64,000 nt of DNA from Gulosibacter chungangensis (GCF_008831155.1 NZ_WBKB01000001.1:620001-684000), one strand, 5' to 3'; counted from the stretch's first letter, positions 30,370 through 39,696 are shown. Made by a program: numbers and translations. Notes: a model not told the origin generated them from the sequence alone.

Positions 30370-30978
30370 CTAGAGGACTTCGCCGGTCTGCGGATCGACG
30401 TTGAGGTTGGCGAGGAAGTCTTCTTCGGCTTGCCGGCGTCGGTTCACGTCTGCGATCACGAAGTCCACGAAATCCTCGTCTCGGTTGACGATCTCTACGT
30501 CCTCGATCGGTGCGGCGGGGTCTTCGCCGGGCCAGACGGTCTGCCGGGTCGGCCGGTCCCGATCGAGCCGGGTGCCGCTGGCCCCCACCCAATCGCGTAG
30601 CCGCTGCCGCGCGTCGCTGAAGTCCCGATGCCAGCCCAGCGGTGCGCTGCCAGACTGCTGCGGGTCGTAGGCGCACAGCCAGTGCAGGTGCAGCGCGCTC
30701 AGCTCCCACACCAGTTCCCAATGCTTGTGCCACATCGGCGGTACCACGCTGGCAGGCAGGCCGTAGGTGACGCGAAGCCAGTTGACCCACTGGTTCAGCT
30801 CCAGCCAGGCGTGCTCGGCCTCGTCAGCGCGCAGCAGGTTCCAGTTGATCGGCGCCGGCGGCTCATCGAGTATCGGTCCGAGGTCGCCGCGGGGCTCGGG
30901 GATCGAGGCAGGATCGAGGTCGGGATCTGGACGGTCCTCTGCTTCGTCGCCCGTAGTGGAGGTGTCGTCGTTGGCCAT
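30370..30978 (-). CDS. DUF4913 domain-containing protein
   Basis: A 202-residue protein with an acidic, disordered N-terminus (~40 residues). The DUF4913 core follows: INWNLLRADEAEHAWLELNQ, WVNWLRVTYGLPASVVPPMW, and HKHWELVWELSALHLHWLCAY with many Trp and His. The C-terminal tail ends in VNRRRQAEEDFLANLNVDPQ. DUF4913 proteins occur on actinobacterial plasmids and ICEs next to transfer genes; function unknown. It lies between the SSB gene and a strong terminator, so is the last gene of the transfer operon. Confidence 0.75.
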   Translation of the reverse strand: MANDDTSTTGDEAEDRPDPDLDPASIPEPRGDLGPILDEPPAPINWNLLRADEAEHAWLELNQWVNWLRVTYGLPASVVPPMWHKHWELVWELSALHLHWLCAYDPQQSGSAPLGWHRDFSDARQRLRDWVGASGTRLDRDRPTRQTVWPGEDPAAPIEDVEIVNRDEDFVDFVIADVNRRRQAEEDFLANLNVDPQTGEVL

Positions 30979-31008
30979 GTGCTGGGCTCCTGCTCAGGAG
31001 CCCAGCAC
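30979..31008 (-). terminator. Perfect 14-bp inverted repeat between SSB and DUF4913
   Basis: GTGCTGGGCTCCTG, two bases, then CAGGAGCCCAGCAC. It spans the SSB stop codon and ends next to the DUF4913 start. It may act as an attenuator, an mRNA stability hairpin, or a translational control of DUF4913. Confidence 0.6.
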
Positions 31009-31455
31009 GGCCGGCTCGCGCGCCTGCGGGGACTGGTCGGGGCGCTCGAACGCCTGATTGCGATCCACGCCGGCGGCGTCGCGCTCGACGGTCGCGTTGC
31101 GCGGCTCACGGTTGATCGTGATCCGGCCGCTGACCGGGTTCGGGGTGAGCGTGTCGGCCCGGAACTCTTCCCGCTCGACTCCGGTCTCGGGGTCGGGGAA
31201 CTTCTCGAACTTTCCGGTGGCGATGACGTCATCGCCCTTGCGGTACAGCTCCTTCGCGACCTCTGCGGCCTTGTAGCGCAGCGAGAGGTCGTGGAACGTG
31301 CGATCGAGCTTGGTGAACGTGCCGTCTTCCTCGCGCCGCCAGTGATCGACGCCTACGCGCGCGTAGAACCGCGGCGTCCCCGTCTTCTCGCTGTAAGTCA
31401 GCCTCGGGTCACCGGCGATGTGACAGACCATGACCGTGGCGTTCTTGATGCTCAT
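30994..31455 (-). CDS. ssb: Single-stranded DNA-binding protein (element-encoded)
   Basis: A 153-residue OB-fold protein starting MSIKNATVMVCHIAGDPRL, with the SSB-like TPRFYARVGVDHWRREEDGT, FHDLSLRYKAAEVAKELYRK and GDDVIATGKFE segments. The C-terminus ends AVLGS rather than the acidic DDDIPF tip used by housekeeping SSB to recruit partners. It is an element-specific SSB, probably coating the transferred strand. AGGAGG precedes the ATG. It is encoded next to the large helicase/methylase. Confidence 0.85.
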   Translation of the reverse strand: MSIKNATVMVCHIAGDPRLTYSEKTGTPRFYARVGVDHWRREEDGTFTKLDRTFHDLSLRYKAAEVAKELYRKGDDVIATGKFEKFPDPETGVEREEFRADTLTPNPVSGRITINREPRNATVERDAAGVDRNQAFERPDQSPQAREPAVLGS

Positions 31456-31519
31456 CTCGTAGCCTCCTGTCCTTCCCACGGCCGCATTCCCACGGCCGAT
31501 GTGGCAGGCAGGTGCTCGC

Positions 31520-34500
31520 CTACAAGCCCAGCGAGTGCGGATCACGCGCCGCGCACTCCCCGGCCGCAGCAGAGGCGGCCGCGACAGGACTGCGTTGCGG
31601 ATCGCCCCTGACCCCGAGCGCGGCCCGGTGGGCTCTGACTGCTTCGACGGTGAGCCCTTCGTCTGACGTGATCGGCTCCGGGCCGGGCGCGGCGTTCTCG
31701 ATGTCCTCCTGCATCGCAGCCAGGCGGGTCTCAACGTCGGCGAGGTCTTCCCTGGCGTCTCTGAGCGCCTGGGCGTAGCGGAACGGTTGACCGATCCGCT
31801 GCTGCGCCTCGGCCGTGGCTTCCTCGGCGGCGGCGAGGTCGGTACGGGCCTGGTCGAGCAGGCTAGGGATGCCGGAGACACGGTTCTCGATGCGCTGGAT
31901 CAACCCGACGCCGCCTTCGAGAAAGAGGTCGCGGCCGAGCATGAACGAGCTGCGCGGCACGCCGTCGAGCGCGACGTGCACCATGACCTCACCGCCGAAC
32001 GCCGGACTCGTGTTCACCGTGATGTCGAATCCGCTGATCGAGCCGATGGTGCCGTAGTCGCGGCTGGCGTACCGAGGTGCCCATTTCAGGTCGGAGGCGT
32101 GCGCCCAGGTCGCGAGTGCGTGCGCCGCGTCGACGCGGGACGTGTAACCGCTGTCCCGCAGCTCCATCCGGAACCGACCGCCGGACGTGTCGGCAATCCG
32201 CGGGAGCGCGGCTTCGAGGGCCGCGATGTCCGCGGTGGCGCGGCGGGCATCGTCCTGGGAGCGGTCGCGGGTGTGGACGAGCATGGACTGGTTGCGGTGG
32301 TAGGCGCGTTCGAGCCGTTGCAGCCGGGTGACCTCGTTCTGGATGGTGGAGTGCTCCAACAGCAGTGGGTTGCCCGAGCTGATCGCCTTCGCTTCCGCGG
32401 CCGAGAGGGCGGATGAGTCGATCTCTTCGATCTCGCGGGAGTCGAGCCTGCCGCGCATGAGCTGGGAGATGAACGTGGCCTTCCGTTCCACGCCCTGCCA
32501 CATATAGGAGTCGAAGGATCGCTCGGTGACGAACCGGACGATCGCGACCTCGGGATTCTGGTTCAGCTGGCGCAGGATGCGGCCCTCGCGTTGCGCGATG
32601 TCGCTGGGCCGCCACGGGCAGTCCAGGTGGTACAGCGCGACCGCCCTGGCTTGCACGTTCGTGCCGACGCCCATCTTCTCCGTCGAACCCATCAGGACGG
32701 CGATGTGGCCGGCTCGCGCTGCCGCGAACAGCCTGGCCTTGTCCGCGTCGGTCTTCGCCTCGTGCATGTACCGGATCGCCTCGGCGGGCATCCCGCGCTG
32801 CACAAGCTGAAGGTGCAGCTCGTCGTAGGCGTTCCACCGTTCCCGGTTCGGGGTGCCGATGTCGGAGAACACCAGCTGCAAGGCACCACGCACCGGCGAG
32901 GGTTCCCCGGTGATGGTGTCGAGGTACTCGTTGTCCTTGGTCTGCTCCCAGACGCGATAGATGGTGTCGGCGGCGACGTCCACCTTGGTCGGCCCGGACG
33001 GGGAGTTCGGGACGATCATGCGGATGTCGAGAGCGGCCTTGCGCCCGTCGGTGCTGATGGCGAGCATGTTGTCCTCGCTCGGCGACACGCTCTTGGTCGC
33101 CACCTTGTCCGCGCGCCTGCCGAGGTGTTCGATGAACTGCTCCAGCTCCACCGTGGGCTGCACGGCCACCGTCGCGGGCGCGCGCTTCCCGTCGTCGCGA
33201 GGGGCGAGGTCCGGCACCGGGAGTTGCAGGTCTTCGCCGGTCTTCACGTCGGCGAAGATGCTCCACAGCCGCAGCATCTCCGGCACGTTGGAGAACTTCG
33301 CGAACCTGGTCTTCATCCGGAACGTGTTGTTCCCGGTCGGGGCCATTTCCATCTGCGTGACGGTCTGCCCGAACGTCGCCGCCCAGGCGTCGAAACTCCC
33401 GATCCCGGCCGCGTCGAGCAGGTCGGGCCGCAGGTACTTCTGCATCACGTACGCCTCAGTCACCGAGTTGCTGATCGGGGTCGCGGTCGCCCCGGTCACC
33501 ACCCGCTCCCGTCCCAGGGAGCGCAGGTACTCCAACTTCATGTGCAGGTCGGTCGCCCGCTCGGAGCCGTCGATCGAGGCGTCGCGGATGTTCGACTCCG
33601 TGGAGAGGTTCTTATACATGTGCATCTCGTCCACAACGACGTAGTCGATACCGGTGTCCTCGAAGCAGACCCCGACATCACGGTCGGAGTCGGCGCGCGC
33701 CTTGGCCCGGTTCTCCAGTTGGAGCAGCTTGCGTTGGATGCGCTTGACGCTCATCCGGTCCTCGCCCTCAGCATCCTGCAGGACGCGGCGCAACTGCTCG
33801 ACCTGCGCATCGACGTAGGTCTGCTGCGTCTCCGGCCGCAGCGGGATCTTGGCGAACGCGCCCTGCGTCATGAGCACGCCGTCCCACTCGCTCGCGGACG
33901 CGCGGGCAACGAACAGACGACGCTTGTCCGCGGTGAGGTCTTTGCTGGACGCGGCGAGAATCTTGGCGCGCGGGTAGATCTGCAACCACTCCCGGCCGAA
34001 CTGTTCGAGCATGTGATTCGGGACGACCAGGACCGGCTTGGAGATCAGGCCCATGCGGCGCATCTCCATGACGCCCATAATCATCTCGGCCGTCTTGCCC
34101 GCGCCGACTTCATGGAACAACCCGGCGGAGGGTTCGGCGATCATGCGCGCGACCGCGGAGCGTTGATGCGGCCGTGGGGAGAAGTTCGCCGCGAGCCCCG
34201 GCAGCGTCAGGTACTCCCCGGCCCCGGTGTAGTCCCTCAAGACGAGCGAGTTAAACCGCGTGTTGTACTCGTCCACCAGTGCTCGGGCTCGCTCGGGGTC
34301 TTCCCACACCCATTCGCCGAACCGCTCCTGAAGCGCATCGGCCTTCTCCTGCGCGGCGGTCGTTTCGACCGGGTTGAGGACGCGACGCTTCTTGCCCTCG
34401 ATGTCCTCGACCTCGTCGTAGACGAGCAGCGTGCGTTGCTCCATCACGGCCTGCGCGATGTCCGGTGCGGGGCGACGCTCGGTGCCCCACTCACTGGTGG

Positions 34501-37261
34501 CCAGCAGCCCCTGCCGTCCGCCGCGAACCTCCCACATGCCCGGCAATGCGTTCTCCACGCGGACCTCGCGGGTGCGCAGCAGCTGGTTGAGGAACTGTTC
34601 GTGAATGTCGGCGCTGATCCAGACCGCGCCGAGCCGTGCAGTGATGTCCTCCACGCCCAGCGTCTCCGGCAGCACCTCGGTCAGCGCGTCCACGTTGGTC
34701 TGGAACTCAGGATCATCGGCGGCGCGTGCCTTCGCGGCGTCGAGCTTCGCCCGCACATCGCCGGAAACGTAGGCCGGTGCGTGGACGAGCTCGTCGGTGA
34801 CCGGATCGGTGAACACGAGACCGGTCAATGCCCCGCGCGCCTCGGTCTCGTCCATGCCGAGCATGTCGGCGATCAGGCCGAGGTCGATGCCGCCGGTGCG
34901 GTCGAGGCTGACCGCGACGGCATCCGCGGGGGTCTCGACGCCCTGAATCTCGGCGCGCGGTGCGACGACGCGGCGGGACATGATCGCCGCCGGGGCCGCG
35001 GTCTGGTCGGTGTCATCGAACTGCTCCAGCGCCAGCACGAGCGGCCCGAACGGGTCCGAGCGGAGGATGCGGATCGGCGTCGGCACGACCCTGGCGTAGG
35101 TCTCCTCGCCGGTGTCGTTGGTGCGGCCGGTGCGGCGCAGCGAGTAGCGGTTCAGCGGCCCGTACTTGCCGACGTACTTCTGATAGCTGCGGCGCAACCC
35201 TTCACGGGCCTGGACGATCTCGTCGGTGTCATCCACCGTGGCAGCTTCCAGGGCCAGCAGCCGGGTCGCTCCGTCGCGTAAGCCGAGCAGCGCGCGCAGC
35301 TCGACCGCGGCGGACTTGGGTACCTCCAACGGTTGGACGCCGCCGTCGACGACGCTGCCGAACTCGCCGCCGTCGGTGGGGACGATGCTGCCGTCCCACA
35401 GCTCGGGCGGGGCTGGCGTGAACGCCGCACGGCGGGTCTCCTGCGCGCCGGTGCGCTCGGTCATCGTCAGCCCTTGCCGACGGGCGCTGAACGTGACCTG
35501 CTCGATCGCGTCGCGCAGTTCGTCCTCGAGCCGGTCAAGATCGCCGCGCACGTTGAGGGTGGCGTTGCCGTGCATCCCGTGACCGACCTCCAGATCGCCG
35601 AGCACCCGCTCGGGATGATGGTCGAAGTAGGCGTTGATCTTGATGAGTTGACCGTCCACGCTGATCGGGGTGACGGTCTCCCACAGGTCATCGGCCGGCG
35701 GCTGGCCGTCTTCGCGGCGGCGGAAGATCAGCAGGTCGCTGACGACCTCGGTTCCCGCGGCCCGACGATGCGCGCCGGTCGGGAGTCGGACGGCTCCCAC
35801 GAGATCGGCGAGCAGGTTCATCTCGCGTCGGGCGCCGGGGTTCTGCGCGTCGAGCGTGTAGTGCGAGGTCAACACGGCGACCAGCCCGCCCGGCCTGGTC
35901 AACCGCAGGCTCTTCAGGATGAAGTGGTTGTGAATCGTCTGCCGGGTTGGATTGTGCAGCGCGTCGTGCAACACGATGTTCCCGAACGGGACGTTCCCGA
36001 CCGTCGCGTCGAAATGCGCCTCCGGCAGCCGGGTGTCGGCGAACGACTCGGCCCGGATCGTCGCGTGCGGGTACAGCCCGCGGCTGATCGCGGCGGTCAG
36101 CGGGTCCAGCTCGACGCCGGTCATCTGTGCGGTCTCGGGTGCCAGGCCGATGAAGGTGCCCGCGCCCGAGCCCGGTTCCAGCACCTCGCCGCCGTCGAAC
36201 CCGAGCGTGCGCATGGCGCGCCAGATCTGAGCGACGATCATCGGATCGGTGTAGTGCGCGTTGATCGTCGTGCGGGCCGCTGCGTCCCACTCATCCGCGC
36301 TGAGCAGGTCGCGCAGCTCGTCGCGCTCGCTGTCCCACTCAGGCTTGGCGTCGTCGAAGACCTCGGGGATCGCACCCCACGACGACCAGCGGGCCAGTGC
36401 CTGCCGTTCATCAGCGGTGGCGGCCCGCTGCTGCTCGGCCAGCGTGCGGACGACCTGGATCGCGGCGAGGTTGGCGCGGAACCGCGCTTTTGCTCCGGAC
36501 GGGGCGAGGTCGTCCTGCGACGCAGGGACGAACCGCGGCAGCTCAGCCGCGACCGGTTCTTGCGGGGTTAGCGGACTTCGCGGAGGAAGCGGATCGTCGC
36601 CGCTTCGGCCAGCAGCGCCCGGTTCGACTCCAGGTACTGGCGCGGAATCTCCGCCTCGACCAGTCCCTCCAAGAACTCGACCGGGACGGCCCACTCCTTG
36701 GCCTTGTCCTCCAGCTCGACCGTCGAGGGCATCAGGTCCGGTGCGTCCTGCATCCTCTCCGCCCAGGTCACCAGGTTCTCGTCCGAGGGACGGGTCTGCT
36801 CCCATTCCTCGCGGGCCTGATCCAGTGGCAGGCTCGGGTCGCTGATCCATGCGAGCTGGTTCATCACGACCTCCTCTGCGATCCTGCGAGCCGTCGTCCG
36901 ACGGGCCACGTCCTGTAAGTAAGTCTGCGCCGAAGAGCGCCCCATCTCCAGCATCCAGGCCGGATTGTTCTCCAGTTTCGCTGCCAGGTCCGACACTTGG
37001 CCCTGTATCTCCGCCCCGAGGTCGGTGAAGAACTGCTCCGGGTTCTCCAGCTCCGCCAGCCTGTTCGGGGCGTGCCTCGTCCAGTGCTCCCGCACTCGTG
37101 CTCCGTAGCGGTTCATCGGTGCTCTCCCTCGTCTCGGTTGCTGGCGTGCTGGATTCCCCGCTCGCCAACAGGGTGTCGGCGGCGGGCTCGTCGAGCCCCC
37201 ACAGGTCGAGTTCGAGCTGACCCGGTGGAACCGTGCGCCGTCGGCGCGCCGTCACGGCCAC
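31520..37261 (-). CDS. DarB-like giant protein: N6-DNA-methylase fold plus SNF2/DEAD-type helicase
   Basis: A reading frame of 1913 residues, the largest in the window. After a ~260-residue Gly/Pro/Asp/Arg linker comes a methyltransferase fold: GEVLEPGSGAGTFIGLAPET (SAM-binding, about residue 357) and VGNVPFGN, an [N/D]PP[Y/F]-type catalytic motif in the form NVPF (about 422). A superfamily 2 helicase follows with Walker A HEVGAGKTAEMIM (about 1050), Walker B VVDEMHMYKN (about 1210), motif III GATATPISNSV and motif VI QREGRILRQLNQ (about 1557). A coiled-coil C-terminus ends it. This architecture matches phage P1 DarB-like antirestriction proteins carried by conjugative elements. The N-terminal boundary is uncertain: a convincing gene (36568-37116) lies in another frame across the linker. 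Confidence 0.85.
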   Translation of the reverse strand: MAVTARRRRTVPPGQLELDLWGLDEPAADTLLASGESSTPATETRESTDEPLRSTSAGALDEARPEQAGGAGEPGAVLHRPRGGDTGPSVGPGSETGEQSGLDAGDGALFGADLLTGRGPSDDGSQDRRGGRDEPARMDQRPEPATGSGPRGMGADPSLGREPGDLGGEDAGRTGPDALDGRAGGQGQGVGRPGRVLGGTGRGGDSAPVPGVEPGAAGRSGDDPLPPRSPLTPQEPVAAELPRFVPASQDDLAPSGAKARFRANLAAIQVVRTLAEQQRAATADERQALARWSSWGAIPEVFDDAKPEWDSERDELRDLLSADEWDAAARTTINAHYTDPMIVAQIWRAMRTLGFDGGEVLEPGSGAGTFIGLAPETAQMTGVELDPLTAAISRGLYPHATIRAESFADTRLPEAHFDATVGNVPFGNIVLHDALHNPTRQTIHNHFILKSLRLTRPGGLVAVLTSHYTLDAQNPGARREMNLLADLVGAVRLPTGAHRRAAGTEVVSDLLIFRRREDGQPPADDLWETVTPISVDGQLIKINAYFDHHPERVLGDLEVGHGMHGNATLNVRGDLDRLEDELRDAIEQVTFSARRQGLTMTERTGAQETRRAAFTPAPPELWDGSIVPTDGGEFGSVVDGGVQPLEVPKSAAVELRALLGLRDGATRLLALEAATVDDTDEIVQAREGLRRSYQKYVGKYGPLNRYSLRRTGRTNDTGEETYARVVPTPIRILRSDPFGPLVLALEQFDDTDQTAAPAAIMSRRVVAPRAEIQGVETPADAVAVSLDRTGGIDLGLIADMLGMDETEARGALTGLVFTDPVTDELVHAPAYVSGDVRAKLDAAKARAADDPEFQTNVDALTEVLPETLGVEDITARLGAVWISADIHEQFLNQLLRTREVRVENALPGMWEVRGGRQGLLATSEWGTERRPAPDIAQAVMEQRTLLVYDEVEDIEGKKRRVLNPVETTAAQEKADALQERFGEWVWEDPERARALVDEYNTRFNSLVLRDYTGAGEYLTLPGLAANFSPRPHQRSAVARMIAEPSAGLFHEVGAGKTAEMIMGVMEMRRMGLISKPVLVVPNHMLEQFGREWLQIYPRAKILAASSKDLTADKRRLFVARASASEWDGVLMTQGAFAKIPLRPETQQTYVDAQVEQLRRVLQDAEGEDRMSVKRIQRKLLQLENRAKARADSDRDVGVCFEDTGIDYVVVDEMHMYKNLSTESNIRDASIDGSERATDLHMKLEYLRSLGRERVVTGATATPISNSVTEAYVMQKYLRPDLLDAAGIGSFDAWAATFGQTVTQMEMAPTGNNTFRMKTRFAKFSNVPEMLRLWSIFADVKTGEDLQLPVPDLAPRDDGKRAPATVAVQPTVELEQFIEHLGRRADKVATKSVSPSEDNMLAISTDGRKAALDIRMIVPNSPSGPTKVDVAADTIYRVWEQTKDNEYLDTITGEPSPVRGALQLVFSDIGTPNRERWNAYDELHLQLVQRGMPAEAIRYMHEAKTDADKARLFAAARAGHIAVLMGSTEKMGVGTNVQARAVALYHLDCPWRPSDIAQREGRILRQLNQNPEVAIVRFVTERSFDSYMWQGVERKATFISQLMRGRLDSREIEEIDSSALSAAEAKAISSGNPLLLEHSTIQNEVTRLQRLERAYHRNQSMLVHTRDRSQDDARRATADIAALEAALPRIADTSGGRFRMELRDSGYTSRVDAAHALATWAHASDLKWAPRYASRDYGTIGSISGFDITVNTSPAFGGEVMVHVALDGVPRSSFMLGRDLFLEGGVGLIQRIENRVSGIPSLLDQARTDLAAAEEATAEAQQRIGQPFRYAQALRDAREDLADVETRLAAMQEDIENAAPGPEPITSDEGLTVEAVRAHRAALGVRGDPQRSPVAAASAAAGECAARDPHSLGL
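36568..37116 (-). CDS. Hypothetical protein, overlapping the helicase linker in another frame
   Basis: A 182-residue helical protein beginning MNRYGARVREHWTRHAPNRL, with PEQFFTDLGAEIQGQVSDLA, TYLQDVARRTTARRIAEEVV and a C-terminus in ATIRFLREVR. It has GC-rich third positions and a good ribosome-binding site (GAGGGAGAG about 5 bases before the ATG), so it is coded for in earnest. It resembles small proteins linked to conjugative helicases in actinobacterial plasmids, but I cannot name a domain. It lies wholly inside the frame assigned to the giant methylase/helicase, shifted by one base. Confidence 0.75.
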   Translation of the reverse strand: MNRYGARVREHWTRHAPNRLAELENPEQFFTDLGAEIQGQVSDLAAKLENNPAWMLEMGRSSAQTYLQDVARRTTARRIAEEVVMNQLAWISDPSLPLDQAREEWEQTRPSDENLVTWAERMQDAPDLMPSTVELEDKAKEWAVPVEFLEGLVEAEIPRQYLESNRALLAEAATIRFLREVR

Positions 37262-37324
37262 CCCCGCCCAGAGCGGTCGTGGCTATCAGACGTCGCGCCG
37301 ATCACGGGCGTCTGGGAGTGTCGG

Positions 37325-39106
37325 TCATGGCCCATCCGCGCCCGCTTCCAGCAGAGCCTCGATCTCCGCACGGTCGGCCTTGAGCCGGTCGGCGTCGGGG
37401 CGATCGGGCCAGGCCCGCAGGTCGGTGATGATCGGTGCGGCGGAGCGCAGCATCACGACACCGGTTCCGAACGGCAGCGTCCGGATGCGGTCAGGAGGCA
37501 GGATCGCGACGCGTCGTACCGACCGCTGGTTGGAGCGGGAGCCGTGATCGCCGAGCGTCACCGAGTCGGTGGTCTCGTCCCGCTCGCCGATGAGTGTGGA
37601 TAGGTCTTGCAGGTCGCGCGAGGACGACGCCCCGCCGAGGATGATCTTGACGATGCTCGCGTCCCAGATCGCATTGGCCTGGTTCTCGTTCCAGCGGTCG
37701 CGTGCCTGCGCCAGCGATTGCAGAACCGGCATCGTCGTGACCCCGGTGCCGCCCCCTTCCGCCATGAGCGTCGGCAGGCTCGGCAGCGGGGCAAGGTTGG
37801 CGATCTCATCGAGCGCCAACAGCATCGGCGGATCGAGACGGGCACCCGCCGAGCGCGCAGCCAGCCGCCGCGCGGTCTCCACCAGGTCTTCCACCAGCGC
37901 AGCGACGAGCGCCGCCGAGGCATTGGAGCCCGAGCCCGTCGCCAGGAGGAACAGGGTGCCACAGTCGCGGATGAACGCGGCCGGGTCGAAGCTCTCGCCC
38001 TCGCCCGGACTGACCGAATCGAGCACCCGCGGGTCGGCCAGTGCGCCGAGCGCCAGACTCACGCCCTGCCAAATGCTGTCCCTCGTGCGCGGATCGGCGT
38101 CGATCATCGCCTCCAGCGACTCCGCCCACCCCAGCGCCGCCCCGGCGTTGTTGACCAGGATCGCCACGGCATCCGCCGCCGCCGTCGGATCGAGGGTCCA
38201 TCTGAACAGCTCGCTCGGTGGACGATGGTCGAGCGCAGCCGCGTGCAGCAACCCTTGCAGCGCCGTGCGCGTCTTGCCCTCCCAGAACCCGCCGCCATCG
38301 ACGCCGCCCCCAGCGAGCCCGGTCGCGGACGCAAGGCCCGCCGCGCGGATCATCGCCGTCTGCGGGTTCTCGCACCCTCTGATCGGCGACCACCGCAAAC
38401 CGGCCGGAAGCCCCTCCGCCAGGCGCTGCGGGTCGAACACGGCCACCGGCCCGACCCTCTGCCGCGCCCGCAAGGTGGCGGTCATGTTGTCCGGTCTCGT
38501 CGAGGTCGAGACGACCGCGCCAGGCGCGTCCAGGATCGCGTTGACCAGGATCTGCAGCGACTTCCCACTCCGCGGCGGGCCGATCACGAGGATCGAGTCC
38601 TCGACCGACGCCCACACCTCGCTGCCCTTGGACGTCCCGATCCGGTAGCCGACATCGTGCGGCCGCGGTGATTCCAGCGAAGGCCGCAGAGTGCCGGCCC
38701 GTTTCAGCAGCGCCGCACTGGACGCGGCCTTGGCGACCTCGTGCTTCGTCGCCGTCCCCGCGATCCGTCGCGGGTCGGTCTCGATCCTGCGGGCGTGTCG
38801 CCGCAGCCGAGTCCACCCCCACATGCCGGCGGCGACGAGGGCCGCCAGCAGAAGCGTGGCGACGACCCAGTAGACGACCGGATTCAGGCCCGCCGCCTCC
38901 AACGCCGCGGCGGGGTCGCCCGGCCGGAACAGCACAGCGACCCCGGACGCCGGGCCGGCCGCAGGCTGCGCGGTGCCGGTCAGAAACGCCGCAATCGACC
39001 CTGCCCCACGCAGCACGAGCGCAACGCCGAAGAGCACGACCAGGCCGATCATTGCCAGGTTCGTCAGTTCATCCCCGAACGAGCCGGTCTGCCGGCCCTC
39101 GTTCAC
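37325..39106 (-). CDS. Type IV coupling protein (VirD4/TraG family ATPase)
   Basis: A 593-residue membrane-anchored hexameric ATPase that brings the DNA substrate to the T4SS channel. It has two N-terminal transmembrane segments (around residues 15-40 and 77-98). Walker A is LVIGPPRSGKSLQILVNAIL (about 175) and Walker B is MLLALDEIANLAPLPSLP (about 428). The later TraG-type segment is GVTTMPVLQSLAQARDRW. Translation starts at GTG overlapping the upstream gene's stop by four bases (GTGA). Confidence 0.9.
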   Translation of the reverse strand: MNEGRQTGSFGDELTNLAMIGLVVLFGVALVLRGAGSIAAFLTGTAQPAAGPASGVAVLFRPGDPAAALEAAGLNPVVYWVVATLLLAALVAAGMWGWTRLRRHARRIETDPRRIAGTATKHEVAKAASSAALLKRAGTLRPSLESPRPHDVGYRIGTSKGSEVWASVEDSILVIGPPRSGKSLQILVNAILDAPGAVVSTSTRPDNMTATLRARQRVGPVAVFDPQRLAEGLPAGLRWSPIRGCENPQTAMIRAAGLASATGLAGGGVDGGGFWEGKTRTALQGLLHAAALDHRPPSELFRWTLDPTAAADAVAILVNNAGAALGWAESLEAMIDADPRTRDSIWQGVSLALGALADPRVLDSVSPGEGESFDPAAFIRDCGTLFLLATGSGSNASAALVAALVEDLVETARRLAARSAGARLDPPMLLALDEIANLAPLPSLPTLMAEGGGTGVTTMPVLQSLAQARDRWNENQANAIWDASIVKIILGGASSSRDLQDLSTLIGERDETTDSVTLGDHGSRSNQRSVRRVAILPPDRIRTLPFGTGVVMLRSAAPIITDLRAWPDRPDADRLKADRAEIEALLEAGADGP

Positions 39107-39618
39107 GGCACCCGCCGTACGATCGTCGTGCCGGAGACCCGCCCGAACAGCAGCACTTCCACGCCGCCGCCCGCGTTCTCCGCGCTGAGGTGCGTGGGGT
39201 CGATGAGCGCGCGGGCGATACCCGTGTGCGCGGCGTCAGTGTGCCCCGTGATGATCGCGACCGCGACATCCTCGCCAGGGACGAACCCTGGCCCCTCAAC
39301 GGTGTGGAAGACCGGCACGGCCGCACGCTTCGGCGCGGCCTGCGGCGTGTTCTCGGAGGTGCGATGCGGCCTGGAGGGAATGAAGTCGGTGAACACCGCC
39401 CCATCGGCTTCGCGAACCTCCACCCGCACAGGGATGACGCGGTTTCGGCTGGCCAGGTCGACGATCTCCGGGAACGACGATCGCAGCCACGCCGGCGCAC
39501 CCTCGGGCGGTGAGAACGGCGCACCGTCAAGCGTCGCAGTGAGCGTGCCGTCTGCGTGCACGTCGAGCACGACGTGCGGGATCGACACCGGGACAGACTC
39601 AGGCTCGGGTTTCCTCAT
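39103..39618 (-). CDS. Hypothetical protein of the transfer operon
   Basis: A 171-residue, mostly beta-strand soluble protein (IPHVVLDVHADGTLTATLDG; VRVEVREADGAVFTDFIPSR; GGVEVLLFGRVSGTTIVRRV). No signal peptide or transmembrane segment. The strict four-base overlap with the coupling-protein gene argues for a role with VirD4 in substrate handling. The leader motif GAGGTGAGCCCG (plus-strand reading) lies seven bases before its ATG. No family recognised. Confidence 0.65.
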   Translation of the reverse strand: MRKPEPESVPVSIPHVVLDVHADGTLTATLDGAPFSPPEGAPAWLRSSFPEIVDLASRNRVIPVRVEVREADGAVFTDFIPSRPHRTSENTPQAAPKRAAVPVFHTVEGPGFVPGEDVAVAIITGHTDAAHTGIARALIDPTHLSAENAGGGVEVLLFGRVSGTTIVRRVP

Positions 39619-39624
39619 GTCGCC

Positions 39625-39636
39625 GAGGTGAGCCCG
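39625..39636 (-). promoter_or_regulatory. Recurrent leader motif CGGGCTCACCTC (copy 1)
   Basis: The 12-mer (plus strand GAGGTGAGCCCG) lies seven bases before the ATG at 39618. Identical copies precede genes at 52385 and 54322. It may mark a shared element-encoded control. Confidence 0.5.
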
Positions 39637-39696
39637 GACGCGACCAGCGACGATCTTGGCTTCGACGCTCCTACGGGGCCGTTGGACCCGTTTGGA

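Noticed and set aside
32591-35281. 896-codon plus-strand open frame
   Set aside because: Antisense of the methylase/helicase; composition is that of a shadow frame (His/Arg/Gly/Val rich).
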